Below are positions 26,501 to 38,600 of a stretch of DNA of 64,000 bases, piece after piece. Position 1 is the first letter of the stretch. Every line of letters starts with the position of its first letter. Source of the DNA: Tomocerus qinae (Eukaryota; Arthropoda; Collembola; Entomobryomorpha; Tomoceridae); NCBI GenBank assembly GCA_020055645.1, contig CM034550.1:19977001-20041000 (forward strand), written 5' to 3'. A program made the translations under genes and the position numbers. The notes beneath the pieces are model-generated. The model had not been told where the DNA came from. It made no database searches and was given only the letters and a program-made list of their open reading frames with translations.

Positions 26501-27342
26501 AGGTCACTTAAAGAAAACATTTAGTTGTGGAAGGAGGAAACGATTCTAGAAAATAACATTGAGATCTGTCCCTAATGGTTAATACCTACCTATACATAAA
26601 TTCTAGGAAGCTCATCTTCCTCTGTCCTCTGCTGATTCCTGTTTTCCTTGTTTTCTTAACAAGCCTAAATATCTGGAACACTTCATGACTTAGATAGGAT
26701 GTTATACAACCATGTTTTTCAAAGCTAGGTACTACTAAACTAGAATAGCTACGCATCTATATAATAATAGCTACACAAATGTCCTTTAGCATCAAGATAC
26801 GAATTTCAAATTTTTACTGTATGGGCACATCATAGTCAGAACCCCAAACTTCGAGTTTCAAAACGATATCTTTCATAGAAATCGTTTTACGAATTTTTGA
26901 ATTTCGAATTTTAACATTGAAAGAGTGGGAGAAAATGCTCCGATCTGTCACGGTCTGCCCAGATACTCCTCCTACAGTTTTCATCCGATCTTTACCAAAC
27001 TTCTTCCTGACTTACTCGACTTAATAATGAAGACCGTAGCCACTCCAGTTTTTTATTTTTGTGTAGAAAATATTTTACCAGTGAATTTCAAAAATTTGAC
27101 AAAGTCCTACTCTTTAAGCAGGCAGGCCTCCGCCATGTAAAGAGATTAGTGTCCCTTTCACTTCGAACGGGGCGACCGCAGCGGAGCCAAACTATTAATA
27201 GCAAGGCAACGTTTATTCAGTCAGTATCATTTGGTTGTGGATTGAATAGGTTGACTTGACTTCACATAGAATTGGTTAATAAATGTAACGGGGTAGGTAG
27301 AAAATAGAAATAACGAGGACGAGTTATAGCTAATTAAAATAA
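17523..27342. other. Gene-poor AT-rich stretch, 9.8 kb
   Basis: No convincing exon on either strand: frames are short (at most 85 codons) and AT-driven. It may be intergenic or long introns of unseen genes. A short TCGTCCGTCTGTGTTATGA motif near 23740 resembles dispersed repeat sequence also seen near 56600 and 63715. From about 26800 to 27260 the base composition shifts to a more GC-rich patch (see findings) that leads into the satellite. Confidence 0.55.
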
Positions 27343-29005
27343 CAGAGCTATATAAAATGATGAGGTAAAAATGACGTGAATATTTAAAATAAAGAGATTA
27401 TTTAAAATGACAGGCATGACTAAAACGACGAGGATATTTAAAATGACGAGATTTAAAAAAAATGACATTTATAGATTTAAAACAACGAGGTTATTCAAAA
27501 TAAATGGGTGATTCTAAAAGACTAAATTATTTAAAACGACGAGGTTATTTAAAATCACGTCTATTTAAAATGTGGGGTCATTTACAATGACGTCTATTTA
27601 AAATGACGGGGTCATTTACAATGACGACTATTTAAAATGTGGGGTTATTTAAAATGACGTCTATTTAAAATGTGGAGTCTTTTAAAATGACGTCTATTTT
27701 AAAAGACGGGGTCTTTTAAAATGACGTCTATTTTAAATGACAAAATGACGGGGTCATTTACCGGGGCCACAGTCAGAAAAAAATTTGGGGGTGGGCGACA
27801 AATTATCAGAGAAAACATGAAAAATTTGAAAGTGACAGGGTTATTTAAATTAAAATGATGGCTTAATTTAAAATGACGGGGTTATTAAAATTAAAATGAT
27901 GGCGTAATTTAAAATGACGGGGTTATTTATATTAAAATGACGGGGTTATTTAAATTATAATGACGGGGTTATTTAAATTATAATGACGGCGTAATTTAAA
28001 ATGACGAGGTTATTTAAAACGACGAGATTTTTTAAAAACAAAACAACAGGGTCATTTACAAATGACATCTATTTAAAATGACGGGGTCATGTACAAATGA
28101 CATCTTTTTTTAAAATGACGGGGTCATTTACAAATGACATCTATTTAAAATGACGGGGTCATTTACAAATGAAATCTATTTAAAATGACGGGGTCATTTA
28201 CAAATGACATCTATTTTAAATGACGGGGTCATTTACAATGACATCTATTTAAAATGACGGGGTCATTTACAATGACATCTATTTAAAATGACGGGGTCAT
28301 TTACAAATGACATCTATTTAAAATGACGGGGTCATTTACAAATGAAATCTATTTAAAATGACGGGGTCATTTACAAATGACATCTATTTAAAATGACGGG
28401 GTCATTTACAATGACATCTATTTAAAATGACGGGGGCATTTACAAATGACGAGATTTTTTAAAAACAAAACAACAGGGTCATTTACAAATGACATCTATT
28501 TAAAATGACGGGGTCATGTACAAATGACATCTTTTTTAAAATGACGGGGTCATTTACAAATGACATCTATTTAAAATGACGGGGTCATTTACAAATGAAA
28601 TCTATTTAAAATGACGGGGTCATTTAAATGACGTCTATTTAAAATCACGGGGTCATTTACAATGACGTCTATTTAAAATAAATGGCGGGGTCATTTACAA
28701 TGACGTCTGTTTAAAATAAATGGCGGGGTCATTTACAATGACGTCTGTTTAAAATAAATGGCGGGGTCATTTACAATGACGTCTGTTTAAAATAAATGGC
28801 GGGGTCATTTACAATGACGTCTGTTTAAAATGACGGGGATATTTAAAATGATAGAGTTATTTAAAATGACGTCTATTTACAATGATGGGGTTATATAAAA
28901 TGACGTCTATTTACAATGATGGGGTTATATAAAATGACGTCTATTTACAATGATGTGGTAATGTAAAATGACGCGGGGTGATGTAAATTGACGGGGGGAT
29001 TTAAA
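27343..29005. repeat. Satellite array, 18-bp basic unit and 35-bp derived unit, nested duplication
   Basis: The left flank (27343-27560) is degenerate around an approximately 18-bp unit like GACGAGGTTATTTAAAAT. The core (27560-28960) is a 35-bp dimer: GACGGGGTCATTTACAAAT followed by GACATCTATTTAAAAT. Variants replace ACATCT by ACGTCT, and near 28670-28820 a longer variant carries AAATAAATGGCGGGGTC. Most 35-bp units contain the perfect palindrome GTCATTTACAAATGAC. A non-repeat insert lies at about 27756-27835. The block beginning GACGAGATTTTTTAAAAAC occurs at 28021 and again at 28448, a 427-bp higher-order duplication. No open reading frame or transposon end is evident. Confidence 0.93.
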
Positions 29006-32000
29006 ATTATATAATATGTCCATATAATATTAATGATATAATAAAAATCAGGCGCTGATGAAAGGACTTCAAACTTTAATTTCGCTGTTTAGTTAAATGA
29101 TGCTGAATTTGGTTTACTATTATTATGTTGATTCGATAAGTATTGTATTTGGTTCCCCGTGCGTAGGATGTTGTAGCAATGCAGCAAGCAATGTTTTAAA
29201 CATTTTAATCTGTTAATTTTCATACTTTTTTAATGCATAATGCATACCCATGATCTACCGTGCCCATTAAGGGGTTACCCATTTTTCCCGTTCGGAGAAC
29301 GGGCCTATTTCTAGTATGTAAATAATAGTCAGGCTACTCGCAGTCTGGTTTTCCGGAGTCGAATAGTCTAAGTGGTCTAAATAAAAGATGTGTATCATCT
29401 GCTCTAGTCGTGATGCTATCTCTTCTTACTATGTTTACCTTTATAGATATTCAAACAGTTCGTGCAAATCATGCGTTCAGTTACTGCAAATAAGACAAAT
29501 GCTTATTAACATTACTTAACACTACACTTGAAGTTTGGCAGCCACTTAAAGATAGCGTGGAGTTATATATAAAGTGGACCACTTGCAATTTTCACTACCA
29601 ATTTAATTGCAATTAGCATACGATTTATAATTATATAATAGTGTAATACTTGATGCAAATGTCCTTGAAGGAGATTGATATGAGTTAAACATTCATCATT
29701 CAGATCACAAGAGCAACTCAGGTAAATAAATTCCAAATAGTCCTTACATAATAATTACATTGCCAGCAGTAGATGATTGCTAGTAATGTCAGGTTTTATA
29801 TTTAGAATTGTTTTTGCAAAACACGATTTATCATAACGTGCCAAAATAAAAACAGATAAAGATATGAATTACATTGCTACACTTACATAATATTTTCCGT
29901 TTCATATCATCGAAAGAAAAAAACGTTGAATATGTCGATAAAGACTCACGAGAAATAAAACCTGGAATGAATACAGCATTTTCAAGATTTTATCAATTTA
30001 TTTCAAAGTAATGAAATTATGGGGAACCCTTTTTGCACTTGGTAATCCAATGCACAAAAAATTGCAATCTCAATGTACCTTGCTGATAAAACAGATTGAA
30101 CTGGGAAGGAAAAGGTTTTTCTTTTCTTTTAATTATACAGACCTAGGTAAGTATTATGCCCATTTGGTTTCCCATTTGAGAAATGTAAATTGATACATGT
30201 TGCAATTTTGTGCAAAAGTTTCCTATTGTTGTGTAATAAGTTTCATGACTTGAGGTGTTTTGAGAATATTACATAAAAGCTGTTTTTGTTTTTGACTTTC
30301 AATTCAAACTACGCATCCGGTTTGCACCTTTTTTCAAATACTCCAGTGTTTTTTTGACAGAAAGCCAAAGATAATTTTTTGTGCCATCTGATACTGACCA
30401 ACCTCTTAACTATTCTAAATACAATGCAAGGCAATTCTCCTCTATCCATAACTATACATTTGCAGTGTGATTAAGATATTTCTTCGCAGTATCTTATTTA
30501 TGACTTTATTTTGAATTACACCGTATCAAAGCAAACCCAACTTACATCTACTAATGTATAAAAAATACTCGACCCTGTAGAAATTAATGCTTATAATCAG
30601 CAAGCAATTCTCTTCACGACTGACATATCAAAATAGACGATTGCAGCGACAGCACTCAGCATACTATTTCTGAGTAGTAATTTTGTACTTAGATTACATA
30701 AAAACATATTCTCTCATGGTTTCCTAAAGGCAACACAAATTATTTTCTCGGTGCATTCAAGTACCAATTTAGAAATAGAAATTAATGTATATTTCCAACA
30801 AAAGGACATTTTTCTTCATAACTCTTGTGAAGTAAGAAATTAATGCAAATTTTCAATACGAAGAGCTTCTTTGTTTGCATAGCTGTTTTCTTTTGTATTG
30901 TAGTCTATTGTTTCCTTATTGAAAGTTGTAATGACACCTTCCATAAATTGATTATTTCGTGCAAGAAGTTATTTGCTGCAAATTGAATTTTGCTAATCAA
31001 TCTTTCGAGAAAACGACTACATGCATTTGAAAGTATAGTTACATTAGAAGTCGTAAATAAGCCCAAACATAAAATAATGAAAGTCGCTTCATACAATAAA
31101 CACTCGTAGTTTATGACATTCAGAGATAACAATATAGCTCACGTGAAAGAATGAAAGCTACTAATATTAAACTGTCAATTAAATTCTAATTAAGAAAGCT
31201 TATGTCAAATAAGCTGGAGTAGTATTAATATCGATTAGTTTCAGCCAAACCAAGCTCAGGGTAAATCATATGGAGGTTAACATCAAAACTAAATCAATCA
31301 AAAAGGCATTAAAAGGTATTTCAAAGCTAATGAATTGACAATAGACAGCGTTGACATTTTATTGGAGATGAGTAGTCGAGTGTCAACTTGATATAACATA
31401 TGAATCAACTTACGGTATGAGAATCAAAGCAGAAAAGATAATTATCGTGAAAAGCACGATGCAGCAGTTTATATAGGTATTTTACTGGAAAACAAAACTA
31501 ATTTATTGATAGATAAAATCGCTACAGCGAAATTACGTAAGATAACTGGTTGCTTTGCTATTGACCAACTAATATGGATAAGTGCACTCGGTTTTTAAAA
31601 AAAGTGAGTCTGGTGTCTGGTTTAAAGCAGAACTAACCACTTGTATCTGCTGTAATCTGCATCCATTAAATATTCCACTCAGTCCACTGAATCAAGTCTA
31701 TCCCACTGAACAGGCGATTTGACCTTAACTCGATCTCCATCCCAGGTGATGTACTTAGACAATGTAAAATCTGCATCTATCATTCGCTTGAGAATTGCGT
31801 CTTTTAAGTACAAGGATAATACATTATGATACCTGTTGGTAGAAATCCTTACTTTGTATTTCTATCAAGATTTCCCTTACCTGTGCAACTAATTAGGCAA
31901 TACACTCAACTATGCATCGCACCACACTGACAACGTGTTAAGAAAATTGTCATTAAACATGTTATTATTTAATACCAATTATAATTTGAATGGGTTTATA

Positions 32001-33704
32001 TTTTGCAATCGTTTGACATTTCTAAAATCACAAACAAAACTTTGCTGCGTAGATCTGTCATTTTTGAATGATTGCTATTTTTGTATCTAATTACGTTTCC
32101 AATAATATGATAAGTTTAAATAGTAGTTCGGAATTATCAAAGTATTTTAATTAAAAACGATATAAAAACAAATTCATAAATTGCGATAGTGTAAATTGTA
32201 ATCTGCAAATCTGTTTCATATCTGTGATATGTTTGGCATATTCGTATACAGTATTTGGTTTCGCCTAAATGTATATAGCCGGTTAATAAGTGTACAAGCA
32301 CTGTCATACGCTATTAATTGCTAAAGACATTATCAGCAATTTAAAAGCATTAATGGTTACATATTATAAGAAATGTAATACCACTATTACATCTGCAATA
32401 ATACCAGGTAAGTATAATCTGATTCATGACAACCACTGGCTAGTGAAATATCATGTGCAGGAAATTAACACTACTTACTATCTCTTCGTGAAGAAAAAAG
32501 TCAGATGTTTCCTAATCAAAATCCTTTTAGGTATTACGAACCGGACCCTATAATAAACTATTATCATATTACATGATAAATTGGAGGCTATAGGGAAAGT
32601 ACAGGTAGCCAAAAGAATATTTTAGCAATTAGATGTTTTAATATTTGGTAGACGAAATGTAAATGACCATAGACAGATAAGTATTCAATACATGCACAAA
32701 AGATTTTCTTATGCTTTGGAAAATATTAATACAAGCATGCATAGCATTTATAGTAGTGTATCTAGTACCTATAGAGTATTAATCTAAGCGGAATATATAA
32801 GTACAGAGTTCTTTCCAAAAAAGCTAAAACATGTGGCTATTACCCATAATAATATATCTTTACAACTGTACCTTTGATTGAACTAATATTATCATTCGCA
32901 TCTACCTACCAAAGTCAATTTTAAAGGTATGTTTCGCTTCGCTTCGTTTTATGTAGGTATTCATGTGGTTAACCTTGTCTACCTTGTAGTAGCTGAGTTG
33001 TCTTTCCGCAGAAATTCTTTCTTATAGTAAAAAAAACTTTCATCTTAATATGTACCATACGAGAATTTAATACTTCGTAATTGCTGCATTTTTGTAATAA
33101 TACTTTTTATAAGACAACTTATCTACACATGCAGCCGATGATGCAAGCTTGCAAGTAAGCATAATTAAAAATATACTATTTTAAAGAACATATGTTTGGT
33201 ACTATTTGTTTCATACAGTATCAGTTGCTAAAAATTATATAAAACTATAGTTGAATGATAAAAAAGTAAAAGTTATCTTTTCATTTGGCTGTTAAATGCT
33301 TTACGTATGACATTGTTCATTTTCATTTTCACTACCGGGACAATGGTTTTTAATTTTCTATTGTTGTCGATATGATACCATTTTAATTGCATTTGAATTT
33401 CTTTTTTGCTTTTTAATTGCATGCATGCATGCTTACTGGAATAACTAACGATATCATGTAGCTCGATAGATTCACAATAATAGCATCAGACTCATATACT
33501 TATAAACAAATAGATTTTGATATAATTTGTGATCATGCCATTGCAATTGTATTGTAATGCTGTAAATGCAAAATATACGCTTCAGAATAATTGGCATAGG
33601 ATTCCGGCTAATAGGTGTCTACAGGGATGATGCTAATATTATAATTAAGTGTGTTATAAGTTATGAGTAAAATAGATAAGTTTGAAATAATTTCTTACTT
33701 TCAG
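29006..33704. other. Gene-poor AT-rich stretch, 4.7 kb
   Basis: No supported gene. The longest frames (60-87 codons at 30011, 30905 and 32290) are AT-driven. There is a short perfect hairpin CCCGTTC-GGA-GAACGGG near 29287 and a (CATG)n run near 33420. Confidence 0.5.
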
Positions 33705-33925
33705 TTGAGCCGATGAGAGAAGTCATCTCGTTCGTTTGTTCCTCAATCATCACAATTCACAACTACAGACCAATTTGCCGACCAAATCGAGTGGATAGTA
33801 AAGCGAAGAATCCTTTCTTCTGAAGATTGTGTGAATGATGTAAATTTAAAGTGTCAATTGAGATAAAAAAGAGTGCAAACCACTATTTACATGTGTAATC
33901 CAATAAAAGTTCAGATGCATGCACT
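33705..33925 (+). other. Possible 3'-terminal exon of an unseen plus-strand gene
   Basis: A good acceptor (TTTCTTACTTTCAG) at 33704 is followed by a GC-richer segment open in one frame to TGA at about 33823. It encodes roughly 38 residues (starting EPMREVISFVC and ending SKAKNPFF). AATAAA follows at 33902. This is the layout of a terminal exon with a short 3' UTR. I could not find upstream partner exons in the preceding AT-rich DNA, so it may be a non-coding transcript's last exon or coincidence. Confidence 0.3.
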
Positions 33926-35155
33926 GTTCACTTTTGTTGAGCTTCGGTTTCAGTGACAGTCCCTCAATTGGTGATGTTTAATTTATTGTCTATTGGTGAT
34001 TGGTATTGACATTGACTTTGCATTATCATATCTGCATTCTACAGGTCAATCAATACTATATAGCACTATAGGTAATTTCATATCAAATTTTCAGAGGTGT
34101 AAATACGTAATAGTAATAGATAACGCTTACATAAAGCTAATACATACATATAAGGCGGAAAGCGAGAATATCGGTATACTTATTGATGATTGATATTTAG
34201 TAACATATTTCGTTACAAATTATAAAAACTAAAAAAGTAGAAAAATTTGGGGATGTCAACACAATAGAAATTTCAGATAAAATTATCTCTAAGTACTTAC
34301 TACTTACTCATGTAACATTACTAATCTCAGTGATATATTTATTAGATACAAATACACGTCAAATTAAAGTAAATGTCTGTAAAAATGAATGAAAAACTCC
34401 TTTGAAAATTCGCTTCAGATTACACAGTGTTATTCAGAATCATTATAAACGCCATGCTAATGCAATATAAAATTAATTCAGATACTTCTATTTTAATTAC
34501 ATTTTTTTCAAAAAAAATAAAAATCGAATAAATACAAGATAAAGCCAGATTCATTAGTTCTAAAGACGCAGACGGATTAAATGAGTTATCGATACCCAGA
34601 AATCAAATCCTGCAGGTGCACATGTATAAATGCAAAGTAAGTAAACAAAATATTTTATGTAAGTGTCACTCATCAAATTGTACTGATTGATAATTGACAG
34701 AATGAACATAAATGTTATCTTTTAATTGCACTCTGCTTTTAAATAATCTAATTGATTAAGTGTTTTTCAATTTACACTACTACGTTGTGACTTGTAGCTT
34801 GCCATTTTAGTGAGCAATCAATAACCTAGTCTGACCTCTGCACTGCCCGAGAGGAAGTATCGTGTGCATTTATCTATTCCATGAATAACAATTGGAATTT
34901 TACTTAGATAAATAGTTAGTGATTAGTGATTGGTTAACGATACAGACTTGCCTGATCTTGCTTTGTCCATGGACTGGCATACAGTAAATTAATTGGTGTC
35001 AAGTTCTAATGAGACAAGGTTGGTTGGGATTGCGATAGTCTTGATGATGCACCTTTGGACAATATTGAACATGTTTGCAGGTCAACTTACTTATCTATAC
35101 GTGGTAAACACATGCTTGATTGCTGGTCATGTAGTGGAAGGGAATTGTAGTAATG

Positions 35156-35606
35156 TGTCGCCGACTGAATCAAGCGATGTGGTTGGAAGTGAAACAAGTC
35201 CGGGAAAAGGAAAGGATGGAGGGAAGAAAAGTAAGCCGTTGGCCGAGAGCGTCAGTGTGAGAGCAGGCATGCAGGCATTGAGTGGCATTCGTTCTTTGAA
35301 CATTGACTAGATTGTACGTAAAATTGAGTTGTTGAAAATTGTAATAAAAAGTTGTATTTTATTACAGAAAATTGAGCTACTGATTAATAGGCATTTTATT
35401 GTTTGTCCACTATTGTCAGTTAGTAGGTTATTTGTCAGTGCTGTTAGGAAAGTCGCAATTATAAAGTCGAAATTTAATTGTCGGTTAGTTGTCAGTTGTA
35501 GATAACACATCCTTCTAGCATACTGCAGTTGTAGCAGTCAATAATAGCCAACGTCACATTTATCGCTAGCATAAGTAAATCCTCGTCACTGTGAAGAGGT
35601 AAAACA
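35156..35606 (+). repeat. 5' LTR of the BEL/Pao element
   Basis: 451 bp, TG...CA ends, preceded by the target duplication TAATG. The first 155 bp correspond to the segment that, in the 3' copy, encodes the polyprotein tail. It contains AATAAA at 35343 in a 10-bp stem hairpin and four TCAGT initiator-like motifs (near 35241, 35413, 35435 and 35487), any of which could mark the transcription start. Confidence 0.97.
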
Positions 35607-35607
35607 T

Positions 35608-35625
35608 TGGTCCTTCAGAACCGTA
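35608..35625 (+). other. Primer-binding site of the BEL/Pao element
   Basis: TGGTCCTTCAGAACCG begins one base after the 5' LTR, as expected for a site complementary to the CCA-terminated 3' end of a tRNA. Which tRNA primes cannot be decided from this window. Confidence 0.7.
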
Positions 35626-35676
35626 TAAGAACAGTCTTGTGAAAATATAGTTCATCGTATTTTATATTCGTTAAAT

Positions 35677-38600
35677 ATGAGTGATATAAGTGACGTCCGA
35701 AGAAGCCGCCGAGTGGGAGGAGATCCCCCTGAGTACTCGCCGTTACCAAATAGAACCCGAAAAGTCCGGACCCAAGCCGCACCATCAAGGGTGTCATCGG
35801 TTAGCAATTTGACAACTAGTTCTGCATTCCGATCGAGGATTCAAGCTCAACTTGAAACTATGGAGGAATTGTCCAGATTGGAATCTGAAGCAGAAGAACG
35901 ACGACTTCAAAGAGAAGCAGAGGCGGAGGCTAAGAAGCTTGAAAGGCAAAAGGAATTAGCCAAGAAGAAATTAGAATTGAGATTGTCCGAGATTGAAGAT
36001 AGTCTACATTATGCTGAAGTTTCATCCCAGATATTGAGTGATGATGAAGCAGGCAGCCAGGAGGAAGATTCAGCTTCTAAGAAGGAAGAAGATATCTCAA
36101 TGATAAAGCCTGAAAATAAAGAAGAAATTGAAAAGTGGTTGGCAGCGAACTGTCCAGACCCAGTGGTGATTCCGGTTGAGGTGACTACAGATACACCAAA
36201 TAAGCAACAGATGTTGGCCAGAAAAACCGTTGGAAAGGATCTGCCCTATTTTTCTGGTGAGTTAGATGAATGGAGTGCATTTATTAGCCAGTATCGTCAG
36301 TCAACGGAAATGTGCGGGTTCTCTAAGGCCGAAAACTTGTACCGACTGCAGCGATGCCTACGGGGGAAGGCGAAAGAAACTGTTCACGCATTACTGGTGA
36401 CACTCGAAAATGTAGACAAAATTATGTCGATGTTGGAACGACGTTTTGGACGACCTGAAGAATTAATTGAACGACTGTCAAAAAGAGCAACTGAATTCCA
36501 GTCTGTGAAAGAGGACAAGCCATCAACTATTGTAAGTTTTGGTATCTTTGTCCAGAATTTAGTGGTAACAATTGAAAATTTGAAGAGAATCGAGTATTTG
36601 ATGAACCCTCAGCTGATCAAAGAATTAGCAAATAAATTACCAGCATCAATGAAGATGAGTTGGGCCGAATTTAAGGAAGGTATTGGAAAACTTCCAGATC
36701 TTCGTCATTTCGCAAATTGGTTAGATGTGAAATCTATTGCCGCTCAATCAATTGAAGATTTTGAAGTGAAAACCCAAGAGAAGAAATTCAATGGTAGAGC
36801 TGATCGTCGACCGAAGAAATGGGATCACCCAGAGCAGCAAGTAGTTTTTGCCGTTGCAGAAGGAGAAGAAAAGAAATCTCCGAAAGTGTGCAGATGTTGT
36901 ACTAAAAAAGGACATGATGTTCCCTCGTGTCACCTGTTCATAAAAAAGCCTGTGAATCGTCGATGGGACATTGCAAAAGAAAATAGACTTTGTTTTATTT
37001 GTTTATTGTTTGGTCATAGTGCATCTGAGTGCCCTGATAAGAAGGCTTGTGGCAAAAATGGATGTGTCACAGAGCATCACGAGCTGCTTCACCGAGAAAG
37101 AGCACCAATCAATAACAAACAAGATAATCCACCTGATAGTATTCATCTGTCATGTCCACCTAAATTAGACAAGAAAGTTTTGCTGCGTGTTCTTCCAGTC
37201 AAACTACGAGGACCAAAGGGTGAAATTGAAACTTATGCTCTTCTGGATAATGCATCCCACACAACCGTAATGAATGCCTGTGTCGCCAGAAGACTTGGAC
37301 TCGTAGGGAAGAAAGAGAGCTTTGATCTGAAGTGGATTAAAGGAACCCCGATATCTGAAGAATGTGAAATTGTAAGTTTACATATTTCTGCAGCTCATGG
37401 TGATGTAGAATACAAATTGAATCGAGTCAAAGCTATGGAAGATTTGGACCTGCCAACTCAAACAGTGAATACGAATGAGTTGGCCAAGAAATGGAAGCAT
37501 TTGTTGAAGGGACCATCGCTGAACTTTGAAAATGTAAAGCCTACAATTCTGATTGGAGAAGATAATGCGTCGCTATCTTTAGTGCGGGAATCGTATGAGG
37601 GCCCAGCCAATTCACCCATTTTGTCAAGAACCAAGTTGGGCTGGGTTGTGCACGGAAGCAGAAATATGCTACGAGGAAGAGTTGACAGTGAGTACACCTT
37701 ACATGTTTTTGCCAATGAGCAGGATGATCTCCTGCACCAGCTTGTAAAGGATTCGTTTAACACCGAGACTTTCGGAGTGAAAGTAGTCAAGGAACTACCC
37801 CAATCCACAGAGGATTTGAGATCAAAAAAAATCATGAATGATACAACCCGGCGTATCGAAAATCGTTGGGAGACAGGATTGCTGTGGAAGCAAGATGATT
37901 TTAAGTTTCCTGAGAGCAAATCAAATGCCATGTCAAGATTGAAAACTATGGAGCGCAAAATGGATCGAGATGCTGAATTTGCCTCACTTTATTATGAAAA
38001 GATCGATGAGTATGTCACAAAGGGATACGCTCGAGTGCTGTCTAAGGAAGAAGCATCCATTGAGAATGACCGAACGTATTATCTGCCCCACTTTGCTGTG
38101 ACAAACCCCAATAAACCTGGGAAAATCCGTCTTGTCTTCGATGCTGCGGCGAAGAGTCATGGTGTAAGTTTGAACGACGCTCTTCTATCTGGACCGGATT
38201 TGCTTAGGCCTCTGGTTGGAGTTTTACTCAAGTTTAGACAACGGAAAATAGGATTTAGTGGGGACATCCGCGAGATGTTCCACCAAGTTGTCATTCGCGA
38301 AGAAGATCGAGTAGCTCAGCGCTTCCTCTGGCGTGGAAGTAATCGTGAAAAAGAACCTGACATTTTAGAAATGTCTGTGATGACTTTTGGAGCTACATCG
38401 TCACCCTGTTTAGCTCAATATATTAAAAACAGGAATGCGGAGGAGTTTGCTGAAGAATTCCCCGAAGGAGTAAAAGCCGTCACGCAGCGCCACTATGTGG
38501 ACGACTATCTCGACAGCTGCGATGACGAAGAGCAATGTATCCAGAGAATTAAGGAAGTGGTTGAAATTCATCAGCGTGGTGGATTTGACATTCGCAACTG

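Noticed and set aside
27560..28960. Array resembling CRISPR spacing (about 35-bp periodic repeats)
   Set aside because: There are no unique spacers: the units are contiguous and diverge gradually, and the genome is eukaryotic. It is a satellite.
34993..35310. 105-codon frame running from unique DNA into the 5' LTR
   Set aside because: Its second half is simply the LTR-encoded polyprotein tail. The upstream half is chance open sequence and the join is made by the insertion.
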